DNA of 64,000 nt from Lentisalinibacter orientalis (GTDB taxonomy: Bacteria > Pseudomonadota > Gammaproteobacteria > Steroidobacterales > Woeseiaceae): positions 279,161 to 343,160 of the forward strand of contig NZ_JAPDRJ010000002.1 in the NCBI RefSeq assembly GCF_040706535.1, written 5' to 3'. This document shows positions 9,246-18,155 of the stretch, in pieces. The notes beneath the pieces were generated by a model. That model made no database searches. It saw only the letters and a list, made by a program, of their open reading frames with translations, and had not been told where the DNA came from. The position numbers were made by a program, and so were the translations under genes. Each line of letters begins with the position of its first letter. Position 1 is the stretch's first letter.

Positions 9246-10519
9246 TGCGCCTCGGCGGCCGCCTCCGCCTGTTCCTCCAGCACCTGGTCGCTCCATTCCT
9301 CCTCGTAGGCATGGGAGGCCGTACCGGATGCGCTGAGCGCATCGGCGAAGGCGACCTGCTCGGCCTCCGGTACCTGCTCCGTCCGGAACGTGCGGCTCAC
9401 GGCGAACACGGCCAGCGGCAGGTACATCAGCGCGATGAACAGATACAGTGTCGGCGCGCTGGTCGCCGACATCAGCAGCGACGCGACGACGGGCCCCACC
9501 GTCGCGCCGGCGCCGTAGGCCAGCAGCAGGCCGGCCGAGACGGCCACGAAATCGTCCGGGTCCGCGTGATCGTTGGAGTGGGCCACCGAGATCGGATAGA
9601 TGGTGAACGAAGCGCTGCCCCACAGGAAACTGAGGAAGTAGAGCAGCAGGTTGCCGGCACCGGCGCCGGTCGCCAGCCAGATGACGACGCTGACGGCCGC
9701 GCCGAAGGCCGCGACGCCGGCGATGACACGGCGCCGATCGATCCGGTCCGACAGGCCGCCGAAAGGAAACTGGCCGGCTGCGCCGCCGATGAGTGCCGCA
9801 CTCATGAAGGTGGCCGTGCGCGAGACGTCCAGCGCATCGCCCGCCGCCACCAGCGGCGCGAGCGACCAGAAGGCGCCGTTGCCGAGCCCCGAGGCCAGCG
9901 TGCCCGCGACACCGGAAGGCGACACGCGCCACAGGCCGCGCAGATTGATCACAGTGACTTCGGGCAGCCGCGGTGTCGGCGATCGGGTCAGCGCCACCGG
10001 GATCGCGGCCAGCGACACCAGCGTGGCGATGACGGCGAACAGCTCCACGCCGGACGGGTCGTAGGCACGGAGCAGCTCCTGACCCAGCGCCATGGCGCCG
10101 AAGCTGATGAAAATATAGGTGGAGAAGACGATCCCCCGGTTCTCGTTGCTCGCGCGCTCGTTCAGCCAGCTCTCGATCACGATGTAGAGCACGGCGAAAC
10201 AGAATCCCGTGGCGGCACGGAAGAAGAACCAGGCGACCGGATCGACCCACAGCGCCTGGAGGAGGGGCACGGCCGAGGCCATCGCGGTCATCGCCGCGAA
10301 CGCACGCACATGGCCCACCATGCGGATCAGGCTGCCGCCCTGCAGACAGCCGACGGTGAAGCCGAGGAAATAGCTGGCGCCGATCAGGCCCACCGACAGC
10401 TGGGTGAAGGCCTCGGCGCCGGCCCGGAACGGGACCAGCACCGCCTGCAGCCCGTTGCCGACGAGCATGAGGGCGACGCCGAGCAGCAGCGCCGCCAGCG
10501 GTGCGAGGGTATGTCTCAT
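9242..10519 (-). CDS. MFS transporter, last gene of the nucleotide-salvage operon
   Basis: A 425-residue major facilitator superfamily transporter with about 12 helices. The helix II-III region has GFTVGCLQGGSLIRMVGHVRAFA (split motif A) and the second half repeats it as FPFGGLSDRIDRRRVIAG. The C-terminus is Glu/Ala-rich and cytoplasmic. ATG 10519 overlaps the upstream PRPP-synthetase-like gene stop by 4 nt (ATGA), so it is the fourth gene of the operon. The substrate is not readable; nucleoside, base or pentose export or import is a context guess. Confidence 0.88.
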   Translation of the reverse strand: MRHTLAPLAALLLGVALMLVGNGLQAVLVPFRAGAEAFTQLSVGLIGASYFLGFTVGCLQGGSLIRMVGHVRAFAAMTAMASAVPLLQALWVDPVAWFFFRAATGFCFAVLYIVIESWLNERASNENRGIVFSTYIFISFGAMALGQELLRAYDPSGVELFAVIATLVSLAAIPVALTRSPTPRLPEVTVINLRGLWRVSPSGVAGTLASGLGNGAFWSLAPLVAAGDALDVSRTATFMSAALIGGAAGQFPFGGLSDRIDRRRVIAGVAAFGAAVSVVIWLATGAGAGNLLLYFLSFLWGSASFTIYPISVAHSNDHADPDDFVAVSAGLLLAYGAGATVGPVVASLLMSATSAPTLYLFIALMYLPLAVFAVSRTFRTEQVPEAEQVAFADALSASGTASHAYEEEWSDQVLEEQAEAAAEAQ

Positions 10520-11475
10520 GAACCGATGGCGCGCCGGACGGTGTCGCCGAGGAAGCCACGGCAGGCTGCCCCGATCAGCGACGACACGTCGATGGCATTC
10601 GTGTCGTGCGCGATCGTATTGCACGAGACCACCCGGCCGGCGCCTGCCGCACGCAGGTCCGCCACCGCGCCGTCGGCGAAGACCGGGTGGATGGCGATGC
10701 AGACCGGCTGCGGCCCGCCGTGGCCGTTCACCCGCGCGACCGCCTCCGCCATGGTGCGGCCGCTGGAGATGATGTCGTCCAGGATCACGGGCTGACGGCC
10801 GTCGTGAGCGAGGAGCTCGGGCTCGCTCACCGAGACGTCCCGGTCGCCGCGCCGCACCTTCTCCAGGACGATGAAGGGCGCGCCTGCCACCGCGGCCACC
10901 GCCTCCACCCACTGGCGGCTCTCGCTGTCCGGACCGATGAGCACGGGTTCCGCCACATTCTCCCGCACCCAGGCGCCGATGGCCGGCGCGGCGTGCACGC
11001 AGACCGCCGGTATGGTGTAGAGCTCCGCGAGGGCGGCGTAACGGTGCAGGTGGGGGTCCACGGTGACCAGGCCGTCGAAATGCGCGGAGAGCAGAGCGGC
11101 GTAGTAGCGCGACGTGACGCCCTCGCCTTCGCGGAAGCGGCTGTCCTGGCGCATGTACGGCAGGTACGGCGCCACCAGCAGGACGCGGGCGGCGCCCAGA
11201 TCGCGCAGCGTCGCGGCCGTGAGCAGGGTCCGCAGGGTCGCCTCGTCCGGCGGCTGCAGGCCGGCGCACAGGATGACGTCGGCGCCGGCGCAGGGGGTGG
11301 CCACCCGCAGGTAGGCCTCGCCGTCCGGGAAGCGCCGGGTGTCGAGTTCTCCCCTCGTGGCACCGGTGGCCGCGACGATCGCGGCGACCATTGCCTCGAC
11401 CGCCGTCTCGACGGTTTCGTCAGCCTCGTCGGCGTGGGGGCGGCTCCCGCCAAGATTGAATACGAGGGTGTTCAT
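10516..11475 (-). CDS. ribose-phosphate pyrophosphokinase (PRPP synthetase) paralogue
   Basis: A 319-residue protein of the ribose-phosphate diphosphokinase family, which normally makes PRPP from ribose 5-phosphate and ATP. Visible motifs are the RRFPDGEAYLRV region, PYLPYMRQDSRF (ATP site), VDPHLHRY (catalytic His region) and the PRPP-binding loop VILDDIISSGRTMAEAV. The flexible loop reads GEGVTSRYYAALL instead of the canonical Prs sequence, so this is a divergent paralogue rather than the housekeeping enzyme. It overlaps both neighbours by 4 nt (ATGA). Beside an AMP-phosphorylase-like enzyme it may process ribose 1,5-bisphosphate or recycle PRPP; this is inference. Confidence 0.87.
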   Translation of the reverse strand: MNTLVFNLGGSRPHADEADETVETAVEAMVAAIVAATGATRGELDTRRFPDGEAYLRVATPCAGADVILCAGLQPPDEATLRTLLTAATLRDLGAARVLLVAPYLPYMRQDSRFREGEGVTSRYYAALLSAHFDGLVTVDPHLHRYAALAELYTIPAVCVHAAPAIGAWVRENVAEPVLIGPDSESRQWVEAVAAVAGAPFIVLEKVRRGDRDVSVSEPELLAHDGRQPVILDDIISSGRTMAEAVARVNGHGGPQPVCIAIHPVFADGAVADLRAAGAGRVVSCNTIAHDTNAIDVSSLIGAACRGFLGDTVRRAIGS

Positions 11476-12992
11476 GGGTCAGCCGACAGCGTAATCACAT
11501 CCGGATGCGCACGAAAGTACTCCAGCGCATATTCCAGTTCCCCCGGGCTCTCCGCATGCACCGTCATGAGCACGTCGCCGCGGCGCACCCGGTCGCCGAT
11601 CCGCGCACACAGCCCGAGGCCTGCCGCCTTGTCCGCCGGCGCGCCGGCCAGCTTCGCCAGCCGGGCCGCCTTGCGGTTGTCGATGGCGTCGACGACACCC
11701 TCATGCTCGCTGAAGACATCGTAATGATAAGCCGCCCGCGGCGGCTCGCGCAGCCCGCCCTGCCTCTCGCAGATGCGCTGGAAGCGCGTCCAGGCGCGGC
11801 CGGAGTCCAGCAGCTCCGTTGCCCGCGCCACCGCGTCCTCCGCGCGGGCCCGGCCGGACAGCCGCAGGATGCCGGCCGCGAGTTGCAGCGCCCGCTGACG
11901 GAGATCGGCGGGCGCGTCGGGCTCGCCGCGCAGCACCGAGAGCACGTCGCGCGCCTCCAGGGCGGGGCCGATGCCGCGTCCGATCGGCTGGCTGCCGTCG
12001 CCCACGTCGATGTGCAGGGCGAGGCCGAGGGTCCCGGCGACGGCGTGGAAGTGGCCGGAGAGCCGCTCGGCGGCGGCGAGGCTGCGCACCTTCGCCGTCG
12101 GTCCCACCGGCATGTCGATCACCACGTGGGTGGAACCCGCGGCCACCTTCTTGGAGAGGACGGAGGCCACCAGCTGGCCCTCGCTGTCGAGGTCGAGGGC
12201 CCGCTCCACCCGGATCAGGATGTCGTCCGCCGGGCTGAGGCTGGCGGAACCGCCCCACGCAAGGCAGGCGCCCTCGCTTTCCACGACCCGGCGCATCTCG
12301 TCCAGTCCGAGGTCGACCCGGGTCAGCGTCTCCATCGTGTCCGCCGTGCCCGCGGGCGAGGTGATGGCCCGGGACGACGTCTTCGGCATCGTGAGTCCCG
12401 CCTCGGCCGCGATCGCCACCACGATGGGCGTGGTGCGGTTGCCGGGCAGGCCGCCGACGCTGTGCTTGTCCATGATCGGTGATCCGGGCCAGGTCAGGCG
12501 CTCGCCGGCCCTGACCATGGCCCGGGTGAGGTGCACGATCTCCTCGCGGGTCAGCCGTTCGCCGGAGCAGGCGGCGACGAAGGCGGCGAGCTGCACGTCC
12601 ATGTAGCGGCCGGCGACCACGTCGTCGATGATGCGCTCGAACTGCCCGGCGTCCAGCTCGGCGCCGTAGACCTTGGCCCGCACGTGCGCGAGAGACTCCA
12701 CCGGCCGCGGGTGGTGCAGGACCAGCGTCTCACCGTCGGCCAGGCCGAGACGCCGCCACGCCGCTTCCGACAGTCCGGCCTGGCCGGCCCTCAGCAGCCC
12801 GGACTCCACGATCATGAGCGTGGCGATGATGGACGCCGTGCCGGTGTCCACGCGCACCTGGGACATGGCCTGGAAGCCCTCGGAGCGGGCCACTTCGGAG
12901 TCCCGGCGCAGGAACAGCACCGGCTCGTGCCGGGTATCGACGCCCAGGCGCACGGCCTGCAGCCGGACACCATGCTCCCCGCCGCCGCTCAC
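11472..12992 (-). CDS. AMP/thymidine phosphorylase, long archaeal-type family
   Basis: A 506-residue nucleoside/nucleotide phosphorylase. The motifs MDKHSVGGLPGNRTTPIVV and PKTSSRAITSPAGTADTME match the archaeal AMP phosphorylase branch of the DeoA family, which splits AMP (also CMP, UMP) with phosphate into base plus ribose 1,5-bisphosphate. The length also fits: an extra N-terminal domain of about 80 residues (VRLGVDTRHEPVLFLRRD...) precedes the phosphorylase core. The start is GTG 12992, overlapping the RNase stop as GTGA; its own stop overlaps the next ATG. Bacterial homologues are usually labelled putative thymidine phosphorylase; substrate choice between NMPs and thymidine is unproven here. 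Confidence 0.87.
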   Translation of the reverse strand: MSGGGEHGVRLQAVRLGVDTRHEPVLFLRRDSEVARSEGFQAMSQVRVDTGTASIIATLMIVESGLLRAGQAGLSEAAWRRLGLADGETLVLHHPRPVESLAHVRAKVYGAELDAGQFERIIDDVVAGRYMDVQLAAFVAACSGERLTREEIVHLTRAMVRAGERLTWPGSPIMDKHSVGGLPGNRTTPIVVAIAAEAGLTMPKTSSRAITSPAGTADTMETLTRVDLGLDEMRRVVESEGACLAWGGSASLSPADDILIRVERALDLDSEGQLVASVLSKKVAAGSTHVVIDMPVGPTAKVRSLAAAERLSGHFHAVAGTLGLALHIDVGDGSQPIGRGIGPALEARDVLSVLRGEPDAPADLRQRALQLAAGILRLSGRARAEDAVARATELLDSGRAWTRFQRICERQGGLREPPRAAYHYDVFSEHEGVVDAIDNRKAARLAKLAGAPADKAAGLGLCARIGDRVRRGDVLMTVHAESPGELEYALEYFRAHPDVITLSADP

Positions 12993-14389
12993 CCGCGGCC
13001 ACCGAGCTCGATCTTCTGCCCGCGCTGGACGCACGTGACCGCCGCGCCGAAATGCGTCTCCAGCTCGCCGGCGAGGGCGTCCATGGCATCCGGCTCACCG
13101 TGTACCAGGGCGACCGGCGGCCGGCCCCGGAAAGCGCCGTACCAGTCGGCCAGCCCCCTTTGGTCGGCATGGGCCGAGAGTCCGCCGACGGTGTGGACGG
13201 TCGCGGCCACCCGTACGCTCTGCCCCAGCAGCTTCACGCGCCGGGCACCGTCGACGAGCAGGCGGCCGGTGGTGCCCGCGGCCTGGAAGCCGACGATGAT
13301 CACGTGGCACTCCTCGCGCCACAGGTTGTGCAGCAGGTGGTGGCGGATGCGCCCACCGGTGCACATGCCGCTGCCGGCGATGATGATCGCCCCGGAGCGC
13401 ATCGAGTTCAGTGCCCGGGAGTCGTCCGCCGTGCGGGAGAACGCCAGGTTGGGCAGTGCGGACTCGTGGTCCCGGCCGCTCCAGAAGCGGCCGGCTTCCC
13501 GATCGTAGAGCTCGGGGTAACGGCCGTAGATGGCGGTGGCGCGGATCGCGAGCGGGCTGTCCAGGAAGATGCGCCAGCGCTCGAGCTTCGCCTCCTCGAA
13601 ATGGCGCGCGAGCCAGTAGAGTATGAGCTGGCTGCGCCCCACGGCGAAGGCGGGGATCAGAATGTTGCCCTCCCGCTCGCTGGCGCTGGCCACGATGTCG
13701 ATGATCTCGTCCCGGGTGTCGTCCCAGGTGCGGTGGCGGCGATCGCCGTAGGTCGATTCGAGGATCACCAGGTCGGCCTCGTCCAGCCGCTCCGGGTCGC
13801 GCAGGATCGGCGCGTCCCGGTGCCCGAGGTCGCCGCTGAAGACCACCCGACTGCGTTCGCCGCCCTCCTCGAGCTCCAGCGAGACGACGGCGGAGCCGAG
13901 GATGTGTCCGGCGTCGTGCAGGGTCAGCCGGACGCCGGGACAGATATCGGCCGGCTGCCCGTAGGCGACGTCGCGGAACTGTTTCATCACCGCCTCGGCA
14001 TCGTCCTGCGTGTACAGCGGCTCCCGGGGCGGCAGGCCGGCGCGCGCCCGGCGCCGGTTCTCCCACTCCGTGTCCTTCTCGCTGATGAAGGCGCTGTCGC
14101 GGAGCATGATGCGGCACAGGTCCCGGGTGGCGCGGTGGGTGTAGACGGGCCCGTCGAAGCCCTGCCGGGCGAGCAGCGGCAGGCGTCCCGAATGATCGAT
14201 GTGGGCATGACTCAGGACGACCGCGTCGATCTCGGCGGGCACGAAGGGGAACGGCTCCCGGTTGCGATCCTCGTCGGCGCGCCGCCCCTGGATCAGCCCG
14301 CAGTCCAGCAATATCCGCCGTCCGCCCACGTGCACGAGATGGCAGGAACCGGTGACCTCACGCGCCGCGCCGCAGAACTCGATGTGCAT
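12989..14389 (-). CDS. beta-CASP metallo-beta-lactamase RNase (MBL-fold exonuclease)
   Basis: A 466-residue MBL-fold RNA-processing enzyme of the CPSF73/YSH1-like group. The zinc motif HAHIDHSG lies near residues 62-69, with further metal ligands in DAGHILGSA and SGDLGHRD, and the beta-CASP domain with ESTYGDRRH. The C-terminal motifs GGLSAHADQ and LVHGEPDAM are also present. It is the first gene of the operon. The 253 nt upstream (14390-14642) are shared with the divergent patatin gene and hold no strong promoter beyond a TATGAT hexamer at 14602-14607 facing the other way. The likely role is RNA degradation that feeds nucleotides to the phosphorylase downstream. Confidence 0.93.
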   Translation of the reverse strand: MHIEFCGAAREVTGSCHLVHVGGRRILLDCGLIQGRRADEDRNREPFPFVPAEIDAVVLSHAHIDHSGRLPLLARQGFDGPVYTHRATRDLCRIMLRDSAFISEKDTEWENRRRARAGLPPREPLYTQDDAEAVMKQFRDVAYGQPADICPGVRLTLHDAGHILGSAVVSLELEEGGERSRVVFSGDLGHRDAPILRDPERLDEADLVILESTYGDRRHRTWDDTRDEIIDIVASASEREGNILIPAFAVGRSQLILYWLARHFEEAKLERWRIFLDSPLAIRATAIYGRYPELYDREAGRFWSGRDHESALPNLAFSRTADDSRALNSMRSGAIIIAGSGMCTGGRIRHHLLHNLWREECHVIIVGFQAAGTTGRLLVDGARRVKLLGQSVRVAATVHTVGGLSAHADQRGLADWYGAFRGRPPVALVHGEPDAMDALAGELETHFGAAVTCVQRGQKIELGGRG

Positions 14390-14642
14390 GCCGAATCCTT
14401 GCGTTCCCGTTCTCTTCGCCTATTACAGGTCATCCCGGCGGCGGGCCGCATCGGGGATTGCCGCAGCGGCTCCGGCGACGCTCCCCGGCTATAGCCGCTT
14501 TCCACGATTTACCCGCCTGGATGACAGTATTTCAATGACTTACGGTAGCAGGCGATGCCGAAATCGTGACCCGTGCGGCGACATGCGCCCCACGGCCGGG
14601 GTATGATGGTTGTTCAACGAGACTGACTGAAGGTAGGGGAAC

Positions 14643-16148
14643 ATGGCAGCCAGCCGCAGACTGCTCGAGCGGGCGATGGACGAGGCCAACAGCTACGCCG
14701 ACTGGCGCGAGGCCGCGATCAGCCACGACAAACTGACGGGCATGGATCAGTGGCGGGCGGTGGAGAAGACCAGCCTGTACGACTACCACTCCATCCGTCA
14801 GCGGCTCGACACGCTGCGCGAGTTGCGCGCCAGCAAGGACGACCACGGCCTGCTGTTCACCCTGAACGAGGGCATCCACGGCAACATGGCCGGGATGGGC
14901 AAGACGGCGCTGTACAAGCGCGCGAAGTTCGGCACCAAGCAGCTCATCGAGGAATACGTCGACGAGATCGTGGATGCGCTCCACTATCTGTCCAAGCTGC
15001 GCTCCAACAAGATCAGCTTCGAGGAACGGCTGGATTTCTTCCGTCGGGCGGATCACTGCTTCGGCCGCTCGGCGCTCATGCTCTCGGGCGGCGCCGTACT
15101 CGGCCACTTCCACGTGGGCGTGGTCAAGGCCATGCTGGAGGAGGATGTGCTGCCCTCCGTGGTCTCCGGCTCCAGCGCCGGTTCGCTGATCGCCGGCGTG
15201 CTCGGCACCCACTCCACCGCCGAGCTGCACGAGATGTTCGACCCGCGCAACCTGCTGATGGAGGCGCGCCAGGAGGTGAGCTGGCTCGGTCGCCTGATGT
15301 CGCCCACCACGCCGAACATGGACGTGCACGACGTCGAGGACACCGTCGACCGGCTGATCCCCGATCTCACCTTCCAGGAAGCCTACGAGCTCACCGGGCG
15401 CAAGATCAACATCTCCGTGGCGCCGGCCGAGGTGCATCAGACCTCCCGCCTGCTGAACGCGATCACCTCGCCGAACGTCTACATCCGCAAGGCCGTGATG
15501 GCCTCCTGTGCCGTGCCCGGAATCTATCCGCCCGTGATCCTCGAGGCGAAGAACAAGAACGGCCGCCGCCAGCCCTATCTGCCCCAGCGGCGCTGGGTGG
15601 ACGGCTCCGTGAGCGAGGACCTGCCGGCGAAGCGCCTGGCCCGCCTGTACGGCGTGAACCACTACGTGGCGAGCCAGACCAATCCGGTGGTGCTGTGGTT
15701 CATCCAGGACCCGAAGGAGGAGCAGAGCCTGCTGTCCACGGGCCTGCATCTCGGTTTCCGGACCTACCAGGAGTGGCTGCGCTCCACCCACTGGATCACC
15801 CAGCGCCTGACCAAACCGGTGCCGCGCCTGCAGATCCTGGCCAACATGTTCTACTCGGTGGCCACCCAGACCTACACCGGCGACATCAACATCATGCCCC
15901 GCTATCGCACCTTCAATCCGACCAAGCTGCTGACGCCGCCCACGGAGAAGGAGCTGATGTTCTACATCAAGGAGGGCGAGCGGGCCACGTTCCCGAAGAT
16001 CGAGCGTCTGCGCACGGCGTCCAAGATCAGCCGGGCGCTGGACCAGATCCTCAACCGCTACGAGCGCCGCGCGCTGCGCGAAGCGCACCGGATCAGCGCC
16101 AGAAACGCGTCCGTGCCCTTCGGCGAGCGGAGGATCAGCGCGGCCTGA
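14643..16148 (+). CDS. DUF3336 / patatin-like phospholipase
   Basis: A 501-residue lipid acyl hydrolase. Residues about 1-130 form the DUF3336 region seen in TGL-type triacylglycerol lipases (WREAAISHDKLTGMDQWR). The patatin domain follows with the oxyanion loop SGGAVLGHFHVGV, nucleophile elbow SGSSAGSLIAG (Ser in GxSxG) and catalytic Asp in VDGSVSEDLP. No signal peptide is seen, so it probably acts on stored or membrane lipid from the cytoplasm. It starts at ATG 14643 after GGTAGGGGA and is monocistronic; the next gene converges. Confidence 0.93.
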   Translation: MAASRRLLERAMDEANSYADWREAAISHDKLTGMDQWRAVEKTSLYDYHSIRQRLDTLRELRASKDDHGLLFTLNEGIHGNMAGMGKTALYKRAKFGTKQLIEEYVDEIVDALHYLSKLRSNKISFEERLDFFRRADHCFGRSALMLSGGAVLGHFHVGVVKAMLEEDVLPSVVSGSSAGSLIAGVLGTHSTAELHEMFDPRNLLMEARQEVSWLGRLMSPTTPNMDVHDVEDTVDRLIPDLTFQEAYELTGRKINISVAPAEVHQTSRLLNAITSPNVYIRKAVMASCAVPGIYPPVILEAKNKNGRRQPYLPQRRWVDGSVSEDLPAKRLARLYGVNHYVASQTNPVVLWFIQDPKEEQSLLSTGLHLGFRTYQEWLRSTHWITQRLTKPVPRLQILANMFYSVATQTYTGDINIMPRYRTFNPTKLLTPPTEKELMFYIKEGERATFPKIERLRTASKISRALDQILNRYERRALREAHRISARNASVPFGERRISAA

Positions 16149-16172
16149 CCGCCGCTCTCCCGGCCGGCCGCC

Positions 16173-17093
16173 TCAACCGACGAACAGCCACGCGCAATAG
16201 CCGACGTAGCCGGCCAGGAGCATTGCGCCTTCGGCACGGGTCAGGCGCGAGCCCGTGTACATGAAGCCGAGCGCGACGACGGACACCACCAGCATGATGC
16301 CGAGATCAACGGCACCCACGCCGCCCCGCTCGATCGGCGTCACCAGTGCCGCGATGCCCGGGATGGCCAGGGCGTTGAAAATGTTGGAGCCGATGATGTT
16401 GCCGGTGGCCATCGCCGCCTGACCGCGGACGGCCCCCACCACGGAGGTGGCCAGCTCGGGCATGCTGGTGCCGGCAGCCATCACCGTCAGCCCGACCACG
16501 GCCGGCGCAACGCCGAGCGTCAGCGCCAGCGCCGCACCGCCTTTCACGAACAGCGAGCCGCCGGCGAGCAGCAGTGCGAGTCCGGCGGCGAACAGCACGA
16601 CGGCCACGGCCGTGGAGCGCACGGCCCCCTGGATATCGTCCGCGAGTCCCGCCGCCACGTGGCGCGAGCGCAGCGAGGCCACGGTGTAAATCACGATGGC
16701 GGCGGTGAGCAGCAGCCCGTCCAGTCGTGACAGCCGGCCATTCGCCAGCAGCACCACCAGAGCCACGGCGGCCGCGATCATCACCGGGCCCGCGCCCCGG
16801 ATCAGCCCGCGGTCGACGCCGGCCGGCCGCAGGACGGCCACGGCGCCGAGGATCAGCGCCAGGTTGCAGATGTTCGAGCCCACGACGTTGCCCACGGCGA
16901 TGCCGCCGTAGCCGGCCAGCGCCGCGTCGACGGAGACCACGAGTTCCGGCGCGCTGGTGCCGAAGGCCACCACCGTGAGGCCGATGACCAGGGACGAGAG
17001 ACCGAAGCGCTCGCCGAGAGAGACGGCGCCCTTGATCAGCATCTCGGCGCCGGCGACCAGGAGGAGCAGGCCTCCTCCGAGCTGCAGCAACAT
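16173..17093 (-). CDS. calcium/sodium antiporter (CaCA family, YrbG-like)
   Basis: A 306-residue cation exchanger with about 10 helices. Both inverted alpha repeats are intact: AFGTSAPELVVS with GNVVGSNICNLALIL in the first half, and AAGTSMPELATS with GNIIGSNIFNALAI in the second. The two Glu residues (SAPEL, SMPEL) are the cation ligands. Start ATG 17093 is taken because homology starts at LLQLGGGLLLLVAGAEMLIKG; the best AAGGAG lies 15 nt upstream, which is distant. Converges on the patatin gene across 24 nt; its promoter faces fghA. Confidence 0.93.
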   Translation of the reverse strand: MLLQLGGGLLLLVAGAEMLIKGAVSLGERFGLSSLVIGLTVVAFGTSAPELVVSVDAALAGYGGIAVGNVVGSNICNLALILGAVAVLRPAGVDRGLIRGAGPVMIAAAVALVVLLANGRLSRLDGLLLTAAIVIYTVASLRSRHVAAGLADDIQGAVRSTAVAVVLFAAGLALLLAGGSLFVKGGAALALTLGVAPAVVGLTVMAAGTSMPELATSVVGAVRGQAAMATGNIIGSNIFNALAIPGIAALVTPIERGGVGAVDLGIMLVVSVVALGFMYTGSRLTRAEGAMLLAGYVGYCAWLFVG

Positions 17094-17246
17094 CGTGATA
17101 GCGTGAAGCTCCTTCGCAAGAATGCCGCACCACCATAACCGATCCGTCGCGGATCCGCCGTCGGGCTTTCGCCCTCCGGACGCGCGGGCTAAGCTCTGGC
17201 CTCCCGGGGAGTGACCCGGCAGAACCAGGCAGGCCAGGAGAAGCCG

Positions 17247-18101
17247 ATGAGCACAAAAGCGCCCGAACTGATCGACCGCAGCAGACTGTTCGGCGGCTAC
17301 ACCAACACCTACCGGCATGCCTCCGAGGCGTGCGGCTGCCCCATGCGGTTCACGCTCTACCTGCCGCCGCAGGCGGAATCCGAACCCGTGCCCGTGCTCT
17401 ACTGGCTCTCCGGCCTGACCTGCACGGAGGAGAACTTCACCATCAAGTCAGGCGCGCAGCGCTACGCCGCGGAACTCGGACTCGCGCTGGTGGCGCCCGA
17501 TACCAGCCCCCGCGGGCTCGGGCTGCCGGGCGAGGACACCGACTGGGACCTGGGCACAGGCGCCGGTTTCTACGTGAACGCCACCGAGGCGCCGTGGGCC
17601 GGCCACTACAACATGTACGACTATGTCGCCTGCGAGCTGCCGGCACTGGTCGAATCAGCCTTCCCCGTGATCCCGGATCGCCGCTCCGTCAGCGGCCATT
17701 CCATGGGCGGCCACGGCGCCCTGATCGTGGCGCTGAAGAACCCCGGCATGTTCCGCTCGGTGTCGGCCTTCGCGCCCATCTGCGCGCCGATGGACTGCCC
17801 CTGGGGCCGGAAGGCCTTCGGTCACTACCTGGGCGAGGACCGGAGCACCTGGGAGCCCTGGGATGCTACCCGGCTGATCCGGCGGGGCGGCAACGACATC
17901 CCCCTGCTGGTGGATCAGGGCGACGCCGACGACTTCCTCGACGAGCAGCTGAAGCCCGGCCTGCTGCAGGAGGCCTGTGAGGCGGCCGGGCATCCGCTGA
18001 CGCTGCGCCTGCAGCCCGGCTACGACCACGGCTACTTCTTCGTCTCCACCTTCATCGGCGAGCATCTGGAATATCACGCCGACGCACTGAAGCGCAGCTG
18101 A
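17247..18101 (+). CDS. fghA: S-formylglutathione hydrolase
   Basis: A 284-residue esterase-D-type enzyme that hydrolyses S-formylglutathione to formate and glutathione, the second step of glutathione-dependent formaldehyde detoxification. The fold markers are LTCTEENFTIKSGAQRYA, nucleophile motif GHSMGGHGALIVAL, Asp in DQGDADDFLDEQLKP and His in GYDHGYFFVSTFI. ATG 17247 has AGGAG at 17236-17240; an in-frame GTG at 17211 is less likely. The partner dehydrogenase (FrmA/AdhC) is not beside it. Confidence 0.95.
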   Translation: MSTKAPELIDRSRLFGGYTNTYRHASEACGCPMRFTLYLPPQAESEPVPVLYWLSGLTCTEENFTIKSGAQRYAAELGLALVAPDTSPRGLGLPGEDTDWDLGTGAGFYVNATEAPWAGHYNMYDYVACELPALVESAFPVIPDRRSVSGHSMGGHGALIVALKNPGMFRSVSAFAPICAPMDCPWGRKAFGHYLGEDRSTWEPWDATRLIRRGGNDIPLLVDQGDADDFLDEQLKPGLLQEACEAAGHPLTLRLQPGYDHGYFFVSTFIGEHLEYHADALKRS

Positions 18102-18114
18102 ACACGGCACCTCC

Positions 18115-18139
18115 GTCGGGATCCCTCGTCGATCCCGAC
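18115..18139. terminator. perfect 9-bp stem-loop between converging genes
   Basis: GTCGGGATC (18115-18123), a 7-nt loop and GATCCCGAC (18131-18139) form a perfect hairpin 13 nt after fghA and 16 nt before the end of the minus-strand gene. A bidirectional terminator role fits the location, but neither side has a T run. Confidence 0.5.
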
Positions 18140-18155
18140 CGTGGCGCCCGACTCC

